DNA of 64,000 nucleotides from NCBI GenBank assembly GCA_964590195.1, contig CAZPWJ010000021.1, positions 1 to 64,000 on the forward strand, in the 5' to 3' direction. The DNA comes from GCA-2731375 sp964590195. GTDB taxonomy: Bacteria > Pseudomonadota > Alphaproteobacteria > GCA-2731375. The notes beneath the pieces are model-generated. The model searched no databases and was not told the DNA's origin. It saw nothing but the letters and a program-made list of their open reading frames with translations. A program made the translations under genes and the position numbers. This document shows, in pieces, positions 53,652-62,107 of the stretch (positions within the stretch are counted from its first letter, which is position 1; each line of letters opens with the position of its first letter).

Positions 53652-54464
53652 CTAGCTCCCTCCATTGGGTTCGGGGCCATCGAAATCGATGGCGCAGAAA
53701 TCACCGCCCTGGAAGTAATCGGCGACCCTGTCCGGTGTGCGCTTGGCCTCCGCGGCCAGGGCGCGGTCGCGGTGGTCCTCGGCGCGGTCTTCTGGGCGGT
53801 AGCCCAGACGATAGGCCGGTTCATTGTCCCACCAGGCCCGTGCGTTGTCCGAGGCGCCCCAGACGATCTCATAACCTAGGTCGGGATGTTCCAGTCCGAT
53901 GCGGATCAGCTGCACCAGGTCACGGGGGCTGACCCAGATCGACAGGCGCCGTTCGTCCACGGGATAGTCATCGATGTTGCCAATGCGGATGGAAAGGACG
54001 CCGAGGCCGTGTTTCTCGGCATAGAAGGACCCCAACGCCTCGCCGAAGGCCTTGGAGACGCCATAGCGGCTGTCGGGGCGAACCTTGTCATCCACCGTAA
54101 TGCGGCGGTGGCGGGGATAAAATCCGATGGCATGATTGGAGGAAGCGAAAACCACGCGCTTGGTGCCGTTCAGGCGCGCGGCCTCGAACAGATTGTGGCA
54201 ACCGACGATGTTGGCGGCATGGATCACCTCCCACTCGTCCTCGATCGAGCGCCCGCCCAGGTGGATGACGCCATCAACGCCGTCAAGCAGCGCGGTGACC
54301 TGGGCCATGTCGGACAGATCCGCCTGGATAAATTCTTCATCATCCCGCAGATCAGCCGGCGTCTCCCGGTCGGAGAGGATCAGGCGTGGATAGACGCCTT
54401 GCAACAAACTGCGCAAGCGTGTGCCGATGCCGCCCGCGGCACCAGTGATCAAAACTGTCTTCAT
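53652..54464 (-). CDS. udh: Uronate dehydrogenase-like NAD-dependent epimerase-family oxidoreductase
   Basis: Extended SDR of 270 residues. N-terminal ITGAAGGIGTRLR binds NAD. The sequence closely follows uronate dehydrogenase: HLGGRSIEDEWE, NIVGCHNLFEAAR, VFASSNHAIGFYP, the catalytic YGVSK, and VWGASDNARAWWDN. Uronate dehydrogenase oxidises hexuronates to aldarate lactones, which enolase-superfamily enzymes (the next gene) can then use. Located between the FAD oxidase and the enolase-superfamily enzyme in one operon. Confidence 0.85.
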   Translation of the reverse strand: MKTVLITGAAGGIGTRLRSLLQGVYPRLILSDRETPADLRDDEEFIQADLSDMAQVTALLDGVDGVIHLGGRSIEDEWEVIHAANIVGCHNLFEAARLNGTKRVVFASSNHAIGFYPRHRRITVDDKVRPDSRYGVSKAFGEALGSFYAEKHGLGVLSIRIGNIDDYPVDERRLSIWVSPRDLVQLIRIGLEHPDLGYEIVWGASDNARAWWDNEPAYRLGYRPEDRAEDHRDRALAAEAKRTPDRVADYFQGGDFCAIDFDGPEPNGGS

Positions 54465-54497
54465 GATGTCTCTTTCTGGTCTTGGACGACGCGGATT

Positions 54498-55778
54498 CTA
54501 GACGACACTGTGGGGCGTCAGTTTCGTGCCGTCGGAATAGCGGCTGAAACGAAACGCGTGTAGATCAAGGGAGGGCTTGCCCTTTTGGATCAGTTCTGAG
54601 ATCAGGCGGCCCACGATCGGTCCCATGCCAAAGCCATGGCCCGAGAATCCCGTTGCCAGAACAAGGCCGGACGGCTGATCAAGCGCATCCAGGGTCGGCA
54701 GCATGTCGGGGGCCATGTCGACATAGCCGCCCCATTTGCGTTCAATCTCCACCGTTGCCGTGGCTGGCAGCAGGCGGCGCAGTTCCGAGAGCACGTGGTC
54801 GAGAACCTTGTGGTTCGGTTCCGGGTCGAGAATGCGGTGGGTTGTCAATTCCTTGGCCAGGGCCGCCTTGGAGAAACTGCCGCCCAGCAGATCAAACGCC
54901 AGGCGGTTCAGGTTCAGTTTGATATCCCGCTTATTGCGGGCAAAGCTGCCGGCGAAGGCGGGAAAATTCAACACGCTCTCCAGGGTCAGATCATGATCCG
55001 CCGAGCGGGTAGCGATGTTGAACGTTCCGTCCCGACGTTGGCGAAAGGCGACACCGGTCCAGGTGGCGGTGTGCGAGACGATTGGCGCCGCCGTGGTCCG
55101 CGCGACCGAGCCCTTGATCCACATCTGCGGCAATTTCAAACCCAAGGTACGGAGGAAGCGCCCCGACCAGGCGCCGCCGGCGCAGACCACCACTGGCGCC
55201 CGAATAGTGCCGTGTTCTGTCACCACGCCCGATACCGCGCCGCCCGTGGTCTCGACCTCGAAAACCGCGCAATGGGTCAGGAATTCCGCGCCCCGGCCTT
55301 CAGCGGCGCGGGCCAGGGCGGCGGTGACCTTGGTGGGTTCGGCCTGACCATCGTTCTCGGTGAAGATCGCGCCCTTGCAGTCAAAGGCATTGCCCGGCGT
55401 GATGGCATCAAGTTCGGCGCGGCTTAAAAGCTGCGCCGGCAGGCCGAAATCCGCCGCCGTCTGCCGCCACTGCTCCCAGCCGGCGGCCTCTTCCTCCGTA
55501 TCGAAGGTGACCATGTTGCCGGCGGAAATCCATTCCAGATCTGCGTTCAGCTCCCGCTCAAGGCCGCGCCAGATCTTGTTGGCTTCCATCATCAGAGGGA
55601 TTTCGGCAGGGTCGCGGCCTTGTTGGCGGACGAAACCCCAGTTGCGGCTGGACTGCTCGCCGGCGATTTCGCCTTTCTCGCAGACAATAACCTTGGCGCC
55701 GCCCTTGGCCAGGTAATAGGCGGTGGCGGTGCCGGCGATACCGGCGCCAATTACAACAACGTCGGCGGCTTTATCCAT
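54498..55778 (-). CDS. FAD-dependent oxidoreductase, DAO family
   Basis: D-amino acid oxidase/opine oxidase-like flavoprotein of 426 residues. The N-terminal VVVIGAGIAGTATAYYLAKGGAKVIVCEKG binds FAD, followed by EQSSRNWGFVRQQGRDPAEIPLM. A late GLVLATGFSGHGFGMGP block closes the FAD site. Such enzymes oxidise secondary amines or amino acids to an imine and then a ketone. It starts 31 bp after the ATPase gene, linking it to the importer. It may process the imported amine. Confidence 0.92.
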   Translation of the reverse strand: MDKAADVVVIGAGIAGTATAYYLAKGGAKVIVCEKGEIAGEQSSRNWGFVRQQGRDPAEIPLMMEANKIWRGLERELNADLEWISAGNMVTFDTEEEAAGWEQWRQTAADFGLPAQLLSRAELDAITPGNAFDCKGAIFTENDGQAEPTKVTAALARAAEGRGAEFLTHCAVFEVETTGGAVSGVVTEHGTIRAPVVVCAGGAWSGRFLRTLGLKLPQMWIKGSVARTTAAPIVSHTATWTGVAFRQRRDGTFNIATRSADHDLTLESVLNFPAFAGSFARNKRDIKLNLNRLAFDLLGGSFSKAALAKELTTHRILDPEPNHKVLDHVLSELRRLLPATATVEIERKWGGYVDMAPDMLPTLDALDQPSGLVLATGFSGHGFGMGPIVGRLISELIQKGKPSLDLHAFRFSRYSDGTKLTPHSVV

Positions 55779-55809
55779 CTCGGTTTATTCCCTGAGGTTA
55801 GCAGACATG

Positions 55810-56922
55810 CTAACGGTCCAGATCTTCGGGCCGTCTGGTCTCTTCCAACAGCATGCCCGAATCGGCGGCAAAACATAAGGTCTCTTGCTCTCCTACCTTG
55901 TAGGAGCTATCCGATAACTTACGATGTTGTTCCACATGCACGAATTGACCAGGCTCAAGTTCGAAGACGTCTGTCTCCAGGGTGCCCAGGAATTCCGTCG
56001 CCACATAGCTGCCCACAACCTTGTTGGCCATGTCCGGATTGTCGCCGGTATGCATCAGGTCGGCGCGAACCGAAAAATATGCCTCCTGGCCTACGGGGAC
56101 CTGGCGGATGTGTTCGGGCACGCGGATATAATATAGCTGCGCGCCGGCCTCGACGAAAACCATGGAGCCGCTGCGGGACTTGATGGTGCCCTTGAACATG
56201 TTGTTGTTGCCGATGAAGTCGGCGACGAAGCGGTTGCGCGGGTTTTCATGGATCTCTCTGGACGAGCCGATCTGCTGCACCATGGCGTCGCTCATCACGA
56301 TGACCTTGTCGGCCATTGACATGGCTTCCTGTTGGGAATGGGTCACCATGATGAAGGTGATGCCGGTTTCCTGCTGGATTTTCTTCAACTCGACCATCAT
56401 GGTTTGTCGCAGATTGTAATCCAGCGCGCCCAAGGGTTCATCAAGCAACAGCACCGTCGGTTCCGAGATCAGCGCTCGCGCGAGCGCCACGCGCTGCTGC
56501 TGCCCGCCGGATAGATCGGACGGCCGGCGAGAAGCCAGTTGGTCGAGGCCCACGGTTTCCAGCATGGCCCAGACCCTGCCGGCGCGCATGTCCTTGTCCA
56601 TGCCGCGCATTTTCAGACTGAATTCGACATTCTGAAAAACCGTGCGGTGGGGAAACAGCGCAAAGCTTTGAAACATCATCGAGGTATCACGGTGCGAGGG
56701 GGGCAAATCGGTGACATCCTTGCCGGAAATGAAAATTTTGCCCCGCGTAACTTCTTCCAAGCCGCCGATCATCCGCAACAGGGTGGTCTTGCCGCAGCCC
56801 GACGGTCCCAACATGGAGACGAATTCGCCATGTTCGATCTCGGCATTGAAATCGATCACCGCCCGGGTATCGCCCGGAAAGGTCTTGTCGACATGTTCTA
56901 TGACGACGTCTAGTTCGGCCAT
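55810..56922 (-). CDS. ABC transporter ATP-binding protein (PotA type)
   Basis: Importer ATPase of 370 residues. Walker A GPSGCGKTTLLRM, Q-loop region SFALFPHRTV, signature LSGGQQQRVALARAL, Walker B VLLLDEPLGALD and the switch His in FIMVTHSQQEAMS. The C-terminal 120 residues form a TOBE domain. It belongs with the binding protein and permeases at 49277-52479 but is on the other strand, 3.3 kb away, with three enzymes between. Confidence 0.94.
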   Translation of the reverse strand: MAELDVVIEHVDKTFPGDTRAVIDFNAEIEHGEFVSMLGPSGCGKTTLLRMIGGLEEVTRGKIFISGKDVTDLPPSHRDTSMMFQSFALFPHRTVFQNVEFSLKMRGMDKDMRAGRVWAMLETVGLDQLASRRPSDLSGGQQQRVALARALISEPTVLLLDEPLGALDYNLRQTMMVELKKIQQETGITFIMVTHSQQEAMSMADKVIVMSDAMVQQIGSSREIHENPRNRFVADFIGNNNMFKGTIKSRSGSMVFVEAGAQLYYIRVPEHIRQVPVGQEAYFSVRADLMHTGDNPDMANKVVGSYVATEFLGTLETDVFELEPGQFVHVEQHRKLSDSSYKVGEQETLCFAADSGMLLEETRRPEDLDR

Positions 56923-56946
56923 GATCGTGCTCGATAACCAGCGGGC

Positions 56947-59763
56947 CTAGTCGGCGGTCTTGGCGACGGCCTGCATGATGTTCCAGACACTCTCGAACGG
57001 CACCTCATCGAAGCCGCCACGGCTGTTCAGTTCCACCAGCATGGCAAGGGTCTGGCTCATGGTTTCATCATCGCCGGCGGCCTCGATCAATTTCTCCAAG
57101 GCCTCCGGGAAATTAGCCTCCCGGGATTTTTTCGTGCTCAGCGTGCTATCGACCAGGGCGGCCAGATGGTCGGCGGCCTCCCGCAGGCTGCCTTGCCCAT
57201 AGGGGCGGCCAAACAGGCCGCGCAGGCCGTTGGCGTTGAACTTTTGCCGCAGCCCCTCGGGCATGGACTGGGCGAAGCCTTCCAATACCTCGCCAACGCC
57301 AAAGCCTTGCGTAAATAGGCCGCGAATGGTGTCCACTGTTCCATCGCCGCCGCCATACATGCGGATCTGCGCGCCTTCCAGGGCATTGCCCATGGCCTTG
57401 GCCTGATCGATATGGATGTCCCGGTCCGCCTCGATGGACAATTTGGCCAGTTCCAGGAAAGTCGCGGCCTCGTTGTATTTTTTCAGGGCATCGGCCTTGG
57501 CTTCCATGCCCGTGGCCTCTGCTTCCAGCATGCGCTGGGTATTTTCCACGCGCAGGGCTTCGACCTCCATCTCGGCCCGGCCCTTGGCGGCCGCTTCCCG
57601 TTCGATGCCCTCGGCGGAAATTTTCTGTGCCTCGGACGAGGCGCGGGCCCGGATCATGGTGGCATCCGACTCCTGCTCGGCGGCCAGTTTGCGGGCCTCG
57701 GACTGCGTGATCATATGCATGCGCGTGATGGTGGCCTTGCTCTCTTCGTCGATGCGGCGGATTTCGGCCAGCATCTCGGCGTCGATCTGTTCGACCTCCT
57801 TGGCGCGTTCGGCGTCCGCCACCAATCTTACGGACTCGACCCTGTGTTGCGCGCCCTCGCGCTCGGCTGTGGTGGCCAGACGTTGGACTTCCGCTGCTTC
57901 CAACTCGCGGGTTTTCTCCACCATGGCGATTTCGCGGTTGCGCTCCTCGGTCTCGCGGGCCTGGAAGCGGCGGATGTCAGCGGCTTCTCGCTCCTTGTCC
58001 TTCTCGATCAGAGTGATGTCGCGCTGGCGTTGTTCCATTTCGATGGCCAGGTTCTTGCGGACCTCGACGGCTTCCAGCTCTTCCGCCTTGGCGACCAGGG
58101 CGATTTCCCGGTCGCGTTCCTCCTGTTCCCGCGCCAGGGTACGGCGAATTTCCGCCCGCTCCAATTCCTCGGCCTTGCCGATCAGGGCGATTTCCCGGTC
58201 GCGCTCCGCCTTTTCCCGGGCCAGGGCGCGCTCGATCTCGGCGGCCTGCTGCGCCTTGCTCGTCTCGATCACCGCCGTTTCTTTTTCGATGCGGGCTTTT
58301 TCAACCGCCTCTGCCTTGCTGATTTCCTCCTGCTCCACCTCCCAGCGGCGGTCGAGGATAAAGCGCTGCTGCTCGCTTAACACTTTGGCCTTTTCATTTG
58401 CCACTTCCTGTTCCTGCTGGGCGGCGGCGAAGCTTTCCGCCTTGTCCAGATCCAGCATTTCCAGACGCGTTTCCAAGGCCCGTTTGCGCACCGCCAGGCT
58501 TGCTTCCTCGGCGGCGGCATGGCGGGCGTCGCGGGCGCTCTCTTCCTCGGCCATGACGGCGGTAATGCGGTTGATTTCCGATTGCTGGCGCTCTTTTTCC
58601 TTTTGCGAAAGCTCGATCTCCCGCTGTTTTTCGGCCTGCTCGCGGGCCAGGGTGCGGTCGATTTCCGCCAGCTCGGACTCCTTGGCCTTGGCCACCAGTT
58701 CGATCTGGCGGTCCCGCTCGGCCTTTTCCAAGGTCAAATTGCGGCTGATATTGGCCAGTTCCTCTTCCCGTGCCTTGGCGATCAGTTCGATCTCGCGGTC
58801 CCGGCGCTCCTTCTCCAGCGCCAGTTCCTTTTGAATTTCGGCCGCTTCCCGGCGCTTGGCTTCTTCCGTGATTGCTAGGTCACGTTCGGTGCGCATGCGC
58901 TCCAGGGATTTTTCGTTGTCGATTTCCTTTTCTTCCACGCCCATGCGCTGATCCAGCACATAAATCTGCTTTTCGCCCAGTTGTTTGGCCTGTTCGTTGG
59001 CGACTTCCTTGTCCTGGTTGGCGCGTGCCACGGCCTCGTGACGCTCGATCTCCAGCAACTCCAATTGGGTGTCCAGGTCTTTCTGGCGAATGGAGACCGT
59101 GGTGCGCTTTTCCGTTTCATGCACCTTGCGCTTGGCGTCCGAGGTGATCTCGGTAATCACCTTCAGACCCTCGGCATCGAAAACGTTGTCGGTGCGGAAG
59201 AATTCCTTGCCCGACTGTTCCAAGGTGACGATGGAAACCTCTTCCAGGACCAGACCGTTGGAGGTGAAGCTTTCGGTCACGCCGCTGCGGATATCCTTGG
59301 CGAAGTCGTCGCGGTTTTGATGCAATTCCTTCAGGGTCTTGGTGGCGGCATAGCTGCGCAGGGCGCCGACGACCTTGGCTTCCAGCAGATTGCGCACCTT
59401 GTCGGAATCGAAGGTTTTCTCACCCAGGCTGCGGGATGCGACCAGCACCGCATCGTCGGTGTGGCCGACGTGGGTATACAGTTCCACCACTGCATCAATG
59501 CGGATGTTGTCCGAGGTCAAGATGGCCTGATCGCGGGAGCGGGAGATGATCAGCTTCAACGTTTCCAGCGAGACCCAGCTGACCTCGTGAAATACCGGCA
59601 GGACCAGGGCGCCCTTGCCCAGGCAGACCTTTGTGCCGCGAAAGCCCGTGCGGATGAAACACATGTTCGACGGCGCCCGCTTATAGATCCATATGGAAAT
59701 GATATAGAGGATCGCGATGACGACGATGGCCGTGATGAACAGCGCAATTCCAACTTCAAACAT
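56947..59763 (-). CDS. Flotillin-like SPFH protein with an expanded repeat coiled coil
   Basis: Membrane protein of 938 residues; usual bacterial flotillins have about 500-560. A single N-terminal helix (5-27) is followed by an SPFH domain (about 30-210), then a very long charged helix region. That region contains a block at 230-282 repeated at 430-482 with an offset of exactly 200 residues (EVANE-x-AK in both). Within these, a 29-residue repeat of the type E-x3-RDREI-x-LIAKA occurs three times (about 317-403) and four times (about 516-631). The C-terminal flotillin end (about 640-835) and a further helical tail follow. A role in membrane microdomains is family knowledge. It lies 24 bp before the ATPase gene. 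Confidence 0.9.
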   Translation of the reverse strand: MFEVGIALFITAIVVIAILYIISIWIYKRAPSNMCFIRTGFRGTKVCLGKGALVLPVFHEVSWVSLETLKLIISRSRDQAILTSDNIRIDAVVELYTHVGHTDDAVLVASRSLGEKTFDSDKVRNLLEAKVVGALRSYAATKTLKELHQNRDDFAKDIRSGVTESFTSNGLVLEEVSIVTLEQSGKEFFRTDNVFDAEGLKVITEITSDAKRKVHETEKRTTVSIRQKDLDTQLELLEIERHEAVARANQDKEVANEQAKQLGEKQIYVLDQRMGVEEKEIDNEKSLERMRTERDLAITEEAKRREAAEIQKELALEKERRDREIELIAKAREEELANISRNLTLEKAERDRQIELVAKAKESELAEIDRTLAREQAEKQREIELSQKEKERQQSEINRITAVMAEEESARDARHAAAEEASLAVRKRALETRLEMLDLDKAESFAAAQQEQEVANEKAKVLSEQQRFILDRRWEVEQEEISKAEAVEKARIEKETAVIETSKAQQAAEIERALAREKAERDREIALIGKAEELERAEIRRTLAREQEERDREIALVAKAEELEAVEVRKNLAIEMEQRQRDITLIEKDKEREAADIRRFQARETEERNREIAMVEKTRELEAAEVQRLATTAEREGAQHRVESVRLVADAERAKEVEQIDAEMLAEIRRIDEESKATITRMHMITQSEARKLAAEQESDATMIRARASSEAQKISAEGIEREAAAKGRAEMEVEALRVENTQRMLEAEATGMEAKADALKKYNEAATFLELAKLSIEADRDIHIDQAKAMGNALEGAQIRMYGGGDGTVDTIRGLFTQGFGVGEVLEGFAQSMPEGLRQKFNANGLRGLFGRPYGQGSLREAADHLAALVDSTLSTKKSREANFPEALEKLIEAAGDDETMSQTLAMLVELNSRGGFDEVPFESVWNIMQAVAKTAD

Positions 59764-59836
59764 CGTGCAAGCACCCTTGTTTTCTAGTGTTCGTGTCTTC
59801 GTTCTAATCTGTCTGTCTTAGTCTAAGCGTCTCAGT

Positions 59837-62107
59837 CTATTTGGCACCGCGCCGTTCGCCAAAATCGAACATTGGCAAGGCTTTGCGGCTTCGTCTCATA
59901 CCGTCACGCAAGTCCTGGCTGGCGGGTCGGTCTACGACCAGGCCCGCGCCTTCCAGAACAATGCCGTAGTCACTGCGCGCCAACTCGATACTGACCAATT
60001 TGCGCGCCACGTCGTTACGCACCCAGACAGGGTCACGCTCCAGCGGATCGCCCCAGCCGCCACCCCCGGCGGTGCGGAACACAATCCGGTCGCCGGGCCG
60101 GACCCGGACATTGTCGATTTTCGAGGGCAGGGGCGTCTTTTCGCCATCCGTGCGGATCAAGAATTTTTCCGACACCGCGCCGGGCTTGCCGCCCAGAATG
60201 CCCCAGGGTTGGCTCACGTCCCGGTCGTCATGGATGGAAACATCGCCCTCGGCCAGCAGCCGGTAAATTTTTTCGATGCCATTGCCGCCCCGGTGCAGAC
60301 CCGCGCCGCCCGTATCCCGGATGCTGCCATAGCTTTCGATCACCATGGGGTAATAGGTTTCCAGATATTCGGTCGGGATATTCTCGAACAGCGGCCACCA
60401 GGAATGGCCATCCATGCCGTCGCCAATGGGCCGGCCCGGAATGCCGCCGTAAAGAATTTCCATCAGTTGGAAATCCCGGCCATCCAGGTCCTTGCCGGAA
60501 AACAGAAAATGCGGGCTGGAGCCATAGCCGGCGGCGGTGGCCAATTCCGGTGCGTTATGGCTCAAGGCGCCGCCCATGACGTCGAACTGCCGCGACAGGG
60601 TATGGGTGCGGCACCCAAGCGAAGCCGGGAAATCGGGATGCACCAACGAGCCCTTGGGCAGGGTGACGTGGATCAGATCGTAAAAGCCGTCGTTGAACAG
60701 GATCTGGGGGTCGAACACCATGATCATGTAGACCCCGATGAACATCTTGAACATGCCTTCGTGGAGGTAGAAGTTGATGGGACCGGGCGCCTGATCGGCG
60801 GTGCCGGTCCAATCGAAATAGGCATGTTCGCCTTCGCGCCAGACCGTCAGCTTCATCTTGAAGGGTCCGTTGCCGCAACCATCATCGTCCACATAATCCT
60901 CGAACGATTGCGGTTCGGTCGGCAGGTTTTGCACGATCAACTGGCGCATGGCCCGTTCGGTGCGTTCCAGCAGGGCATCGCAGGCATCGGCGTAGGTATC
61001 CGCGCCAAAACGCTGGCACAGTTCGATGATGCGTTTTTCACCGGCCCGGCAGCCGGCCAGAATGGCCATCAGGTCGGAATAGTTCATCTCCGGCGTGCGG
61101 GTGTTGTTCATGATCAGGTCGAGGGCAGCCTGGTTCAGCACACCGCCTTCGTACAGCTTGATCGGTGGGATGCGCAGGCCTTCGCCAAAGATCGACGTGG
61201 CGGCGGTGGGCATGGAGCCGGGCGCCGGCCCACCCACGTCCATCATATGCCCGAACATGGAGGTGAAGCCGGTCAGAGTGCCGTGAAAGAACACCGGCAC
61301 CAGGATCAGCCAGTCGTTGATATGACTGATGGCGCCGCCGCACTGGTAGGGATCGGATTGCAGGATCACATCGCCCGGTTCCAAGTCGAAATTCTGTGTC
61401 TTCAACATGGCCGGCACGTAAGAGCCGAATTGCCCGACGATCATGCGTCCCTTGGGGTCGGTGATCATGGGGAATTCATCGTGCTGTTCGCGGATCACCG
61501 GCGACATGGCGGAGCGGAACAGCACCGCGTCCATCTCGTGGCGGGCGTTACGCAGGGCGTTTTCGATCAGATCCAGGGTGACCACATCCAGCTTGCCGCC
61601 CGATGGCTGAGGATGCGTGGTGGTGGCGGGCTGATGGGTTGGATGGGGTTGCTGTGTCCGCTGAGCCGGCGCCGATGCGGCGTCCGTCGCCGTCTCGCCA
61701 TCCGCCAACATGGCATAGCATTTCGCCAAGGCATCGTCGGCGGCCCGTTGCAATGCCTTGCCCTTGTCGCCATTGGCCCGTGCCGTGCCGAACTGCATCT
61801 TGGACACGTCGCCGACGGTCAGCTTGACCAGGACCGAGACGCTACCCCGGTCCGATGAATGTTCCATGATTTCCGACGACCAGCCGCTGCCGTAACGGGC
61901 ATTGAGCTGTGTCGTGACATCGGCGGCACTTTCGCTACTGCTTAGGGAGGCGGAGGCAAGATCATCGGCGGTGGCGGGGCGGTGATCGACGGAGAGTAAA
62001 CCACTTGCCTGCATCTGGTCGGCGAATACCTTGTCGAACTGCGCCTTGTTGGCCTTCAACAGATCGTCGAGGGAGACCCGGCCGCGCTCTGGATTTTGTT
62101 CGTTCAT
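59837..62107 (-). CDS. hyuB: Hydantoinase B / oxoprolinase family protein with an extra N-terminal domain
   Basis: Second subunit of an ATP-dependent N-methylhydantoinase/5-oxoprolinase type enzyme; 756 residues, against about 550-600 for typical HyuB. The HyuB core starts at about 172 (VTLDLIENALRNARHEMDAVLFRSAMSPVIREQHDEFPM) and includes GQFGSYVPAML, GHMMDVGG and the C-terminal TAGGGGWGDPLERD. Before it are a domain (about 60-134) with GWSSEI, beta-rich VSVLVKLTVGD and a helix GKALQRAADDALAKC, and a Pro/Thr/Gln/His linker (about 140-170). The N-terminal domain looks like a small alpha/beta fold not normally part of HyuB. The start overlaps the hyuA stop by 4 bp. Confidence 0.92.
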   Translation of the reverse strand: MNEQNPERGRVSLDDLLKANKAQFDKVFADQMQASGLLSVDHRPATADDLASASLSSSESAADVTTQLNARYGSGWSSEIMEHSSDRGSVSVLVKLTVGDVSKMQFGTARANGDKGKALQRAADDALAKCYAMLADGETATDAASAPAQRTQQPHPTHQPATTTHPQPSGGKLDVVTLDLIENALRNARHEMDAVLFRSAMSPVIREQHDEFPMITDPKGRMIVGQFGSYVPAMLKTQNFDLEPGDVILQSDPYQCGGAISHINDWLILVPVFFHGTLTGFTSMFGHMMDVGGPAPGSMPTAATSIFGEGLRIPPIKLYEGGVLNQAALDLIMNNTRTPEMNYSDLMAILAGCRAGEKRIIELCQRFGADTYADACDALLERTERAMRQLIVQNLPTEPQSFEDYVDDDGCGNGPFKMKLTVWREGEHAYFDWTGTADQAPGPINFYLHEGMFKMFIGVYMIMVFDPQILFNDGFYDLIHVTLPKGSLVHPDFPASLGCRTHTLSRQFDVMGGALSHNAPELATAAGYGSSPHFLFSGKDLDGRDFQLMEILYGGIPGRPIGDGMDGHSWWPLFENIPTEYLETYYPMVIESYGSIRDTGGAGLHRGGNGIEKIYRLLAEGDVSIHDDRDVSQPWGILGGKPGAVSEKFLIRTDGEKTPLPSKIDNVRVRPGDRIVFRTAGGGGWGDPLERDPVWVRNDVARKLVSIELARSDYGIVLEGAGLVVDRPASQDLRDGMRRSRKALPMFDFGERRGAK

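Noticed and set aside
57416..58834. 472-codon plus-strand frame opposite the flotillin
   Set aside because: Ser/Ala/Arg-rich and repetitive only because the flotillin repeats are read in antisense.
60209..61858. 549-codon plus-strand frame opposite hyuB
   Set aside because: No motif, no start signal; antisense shadow of the conserved HyuB frame.
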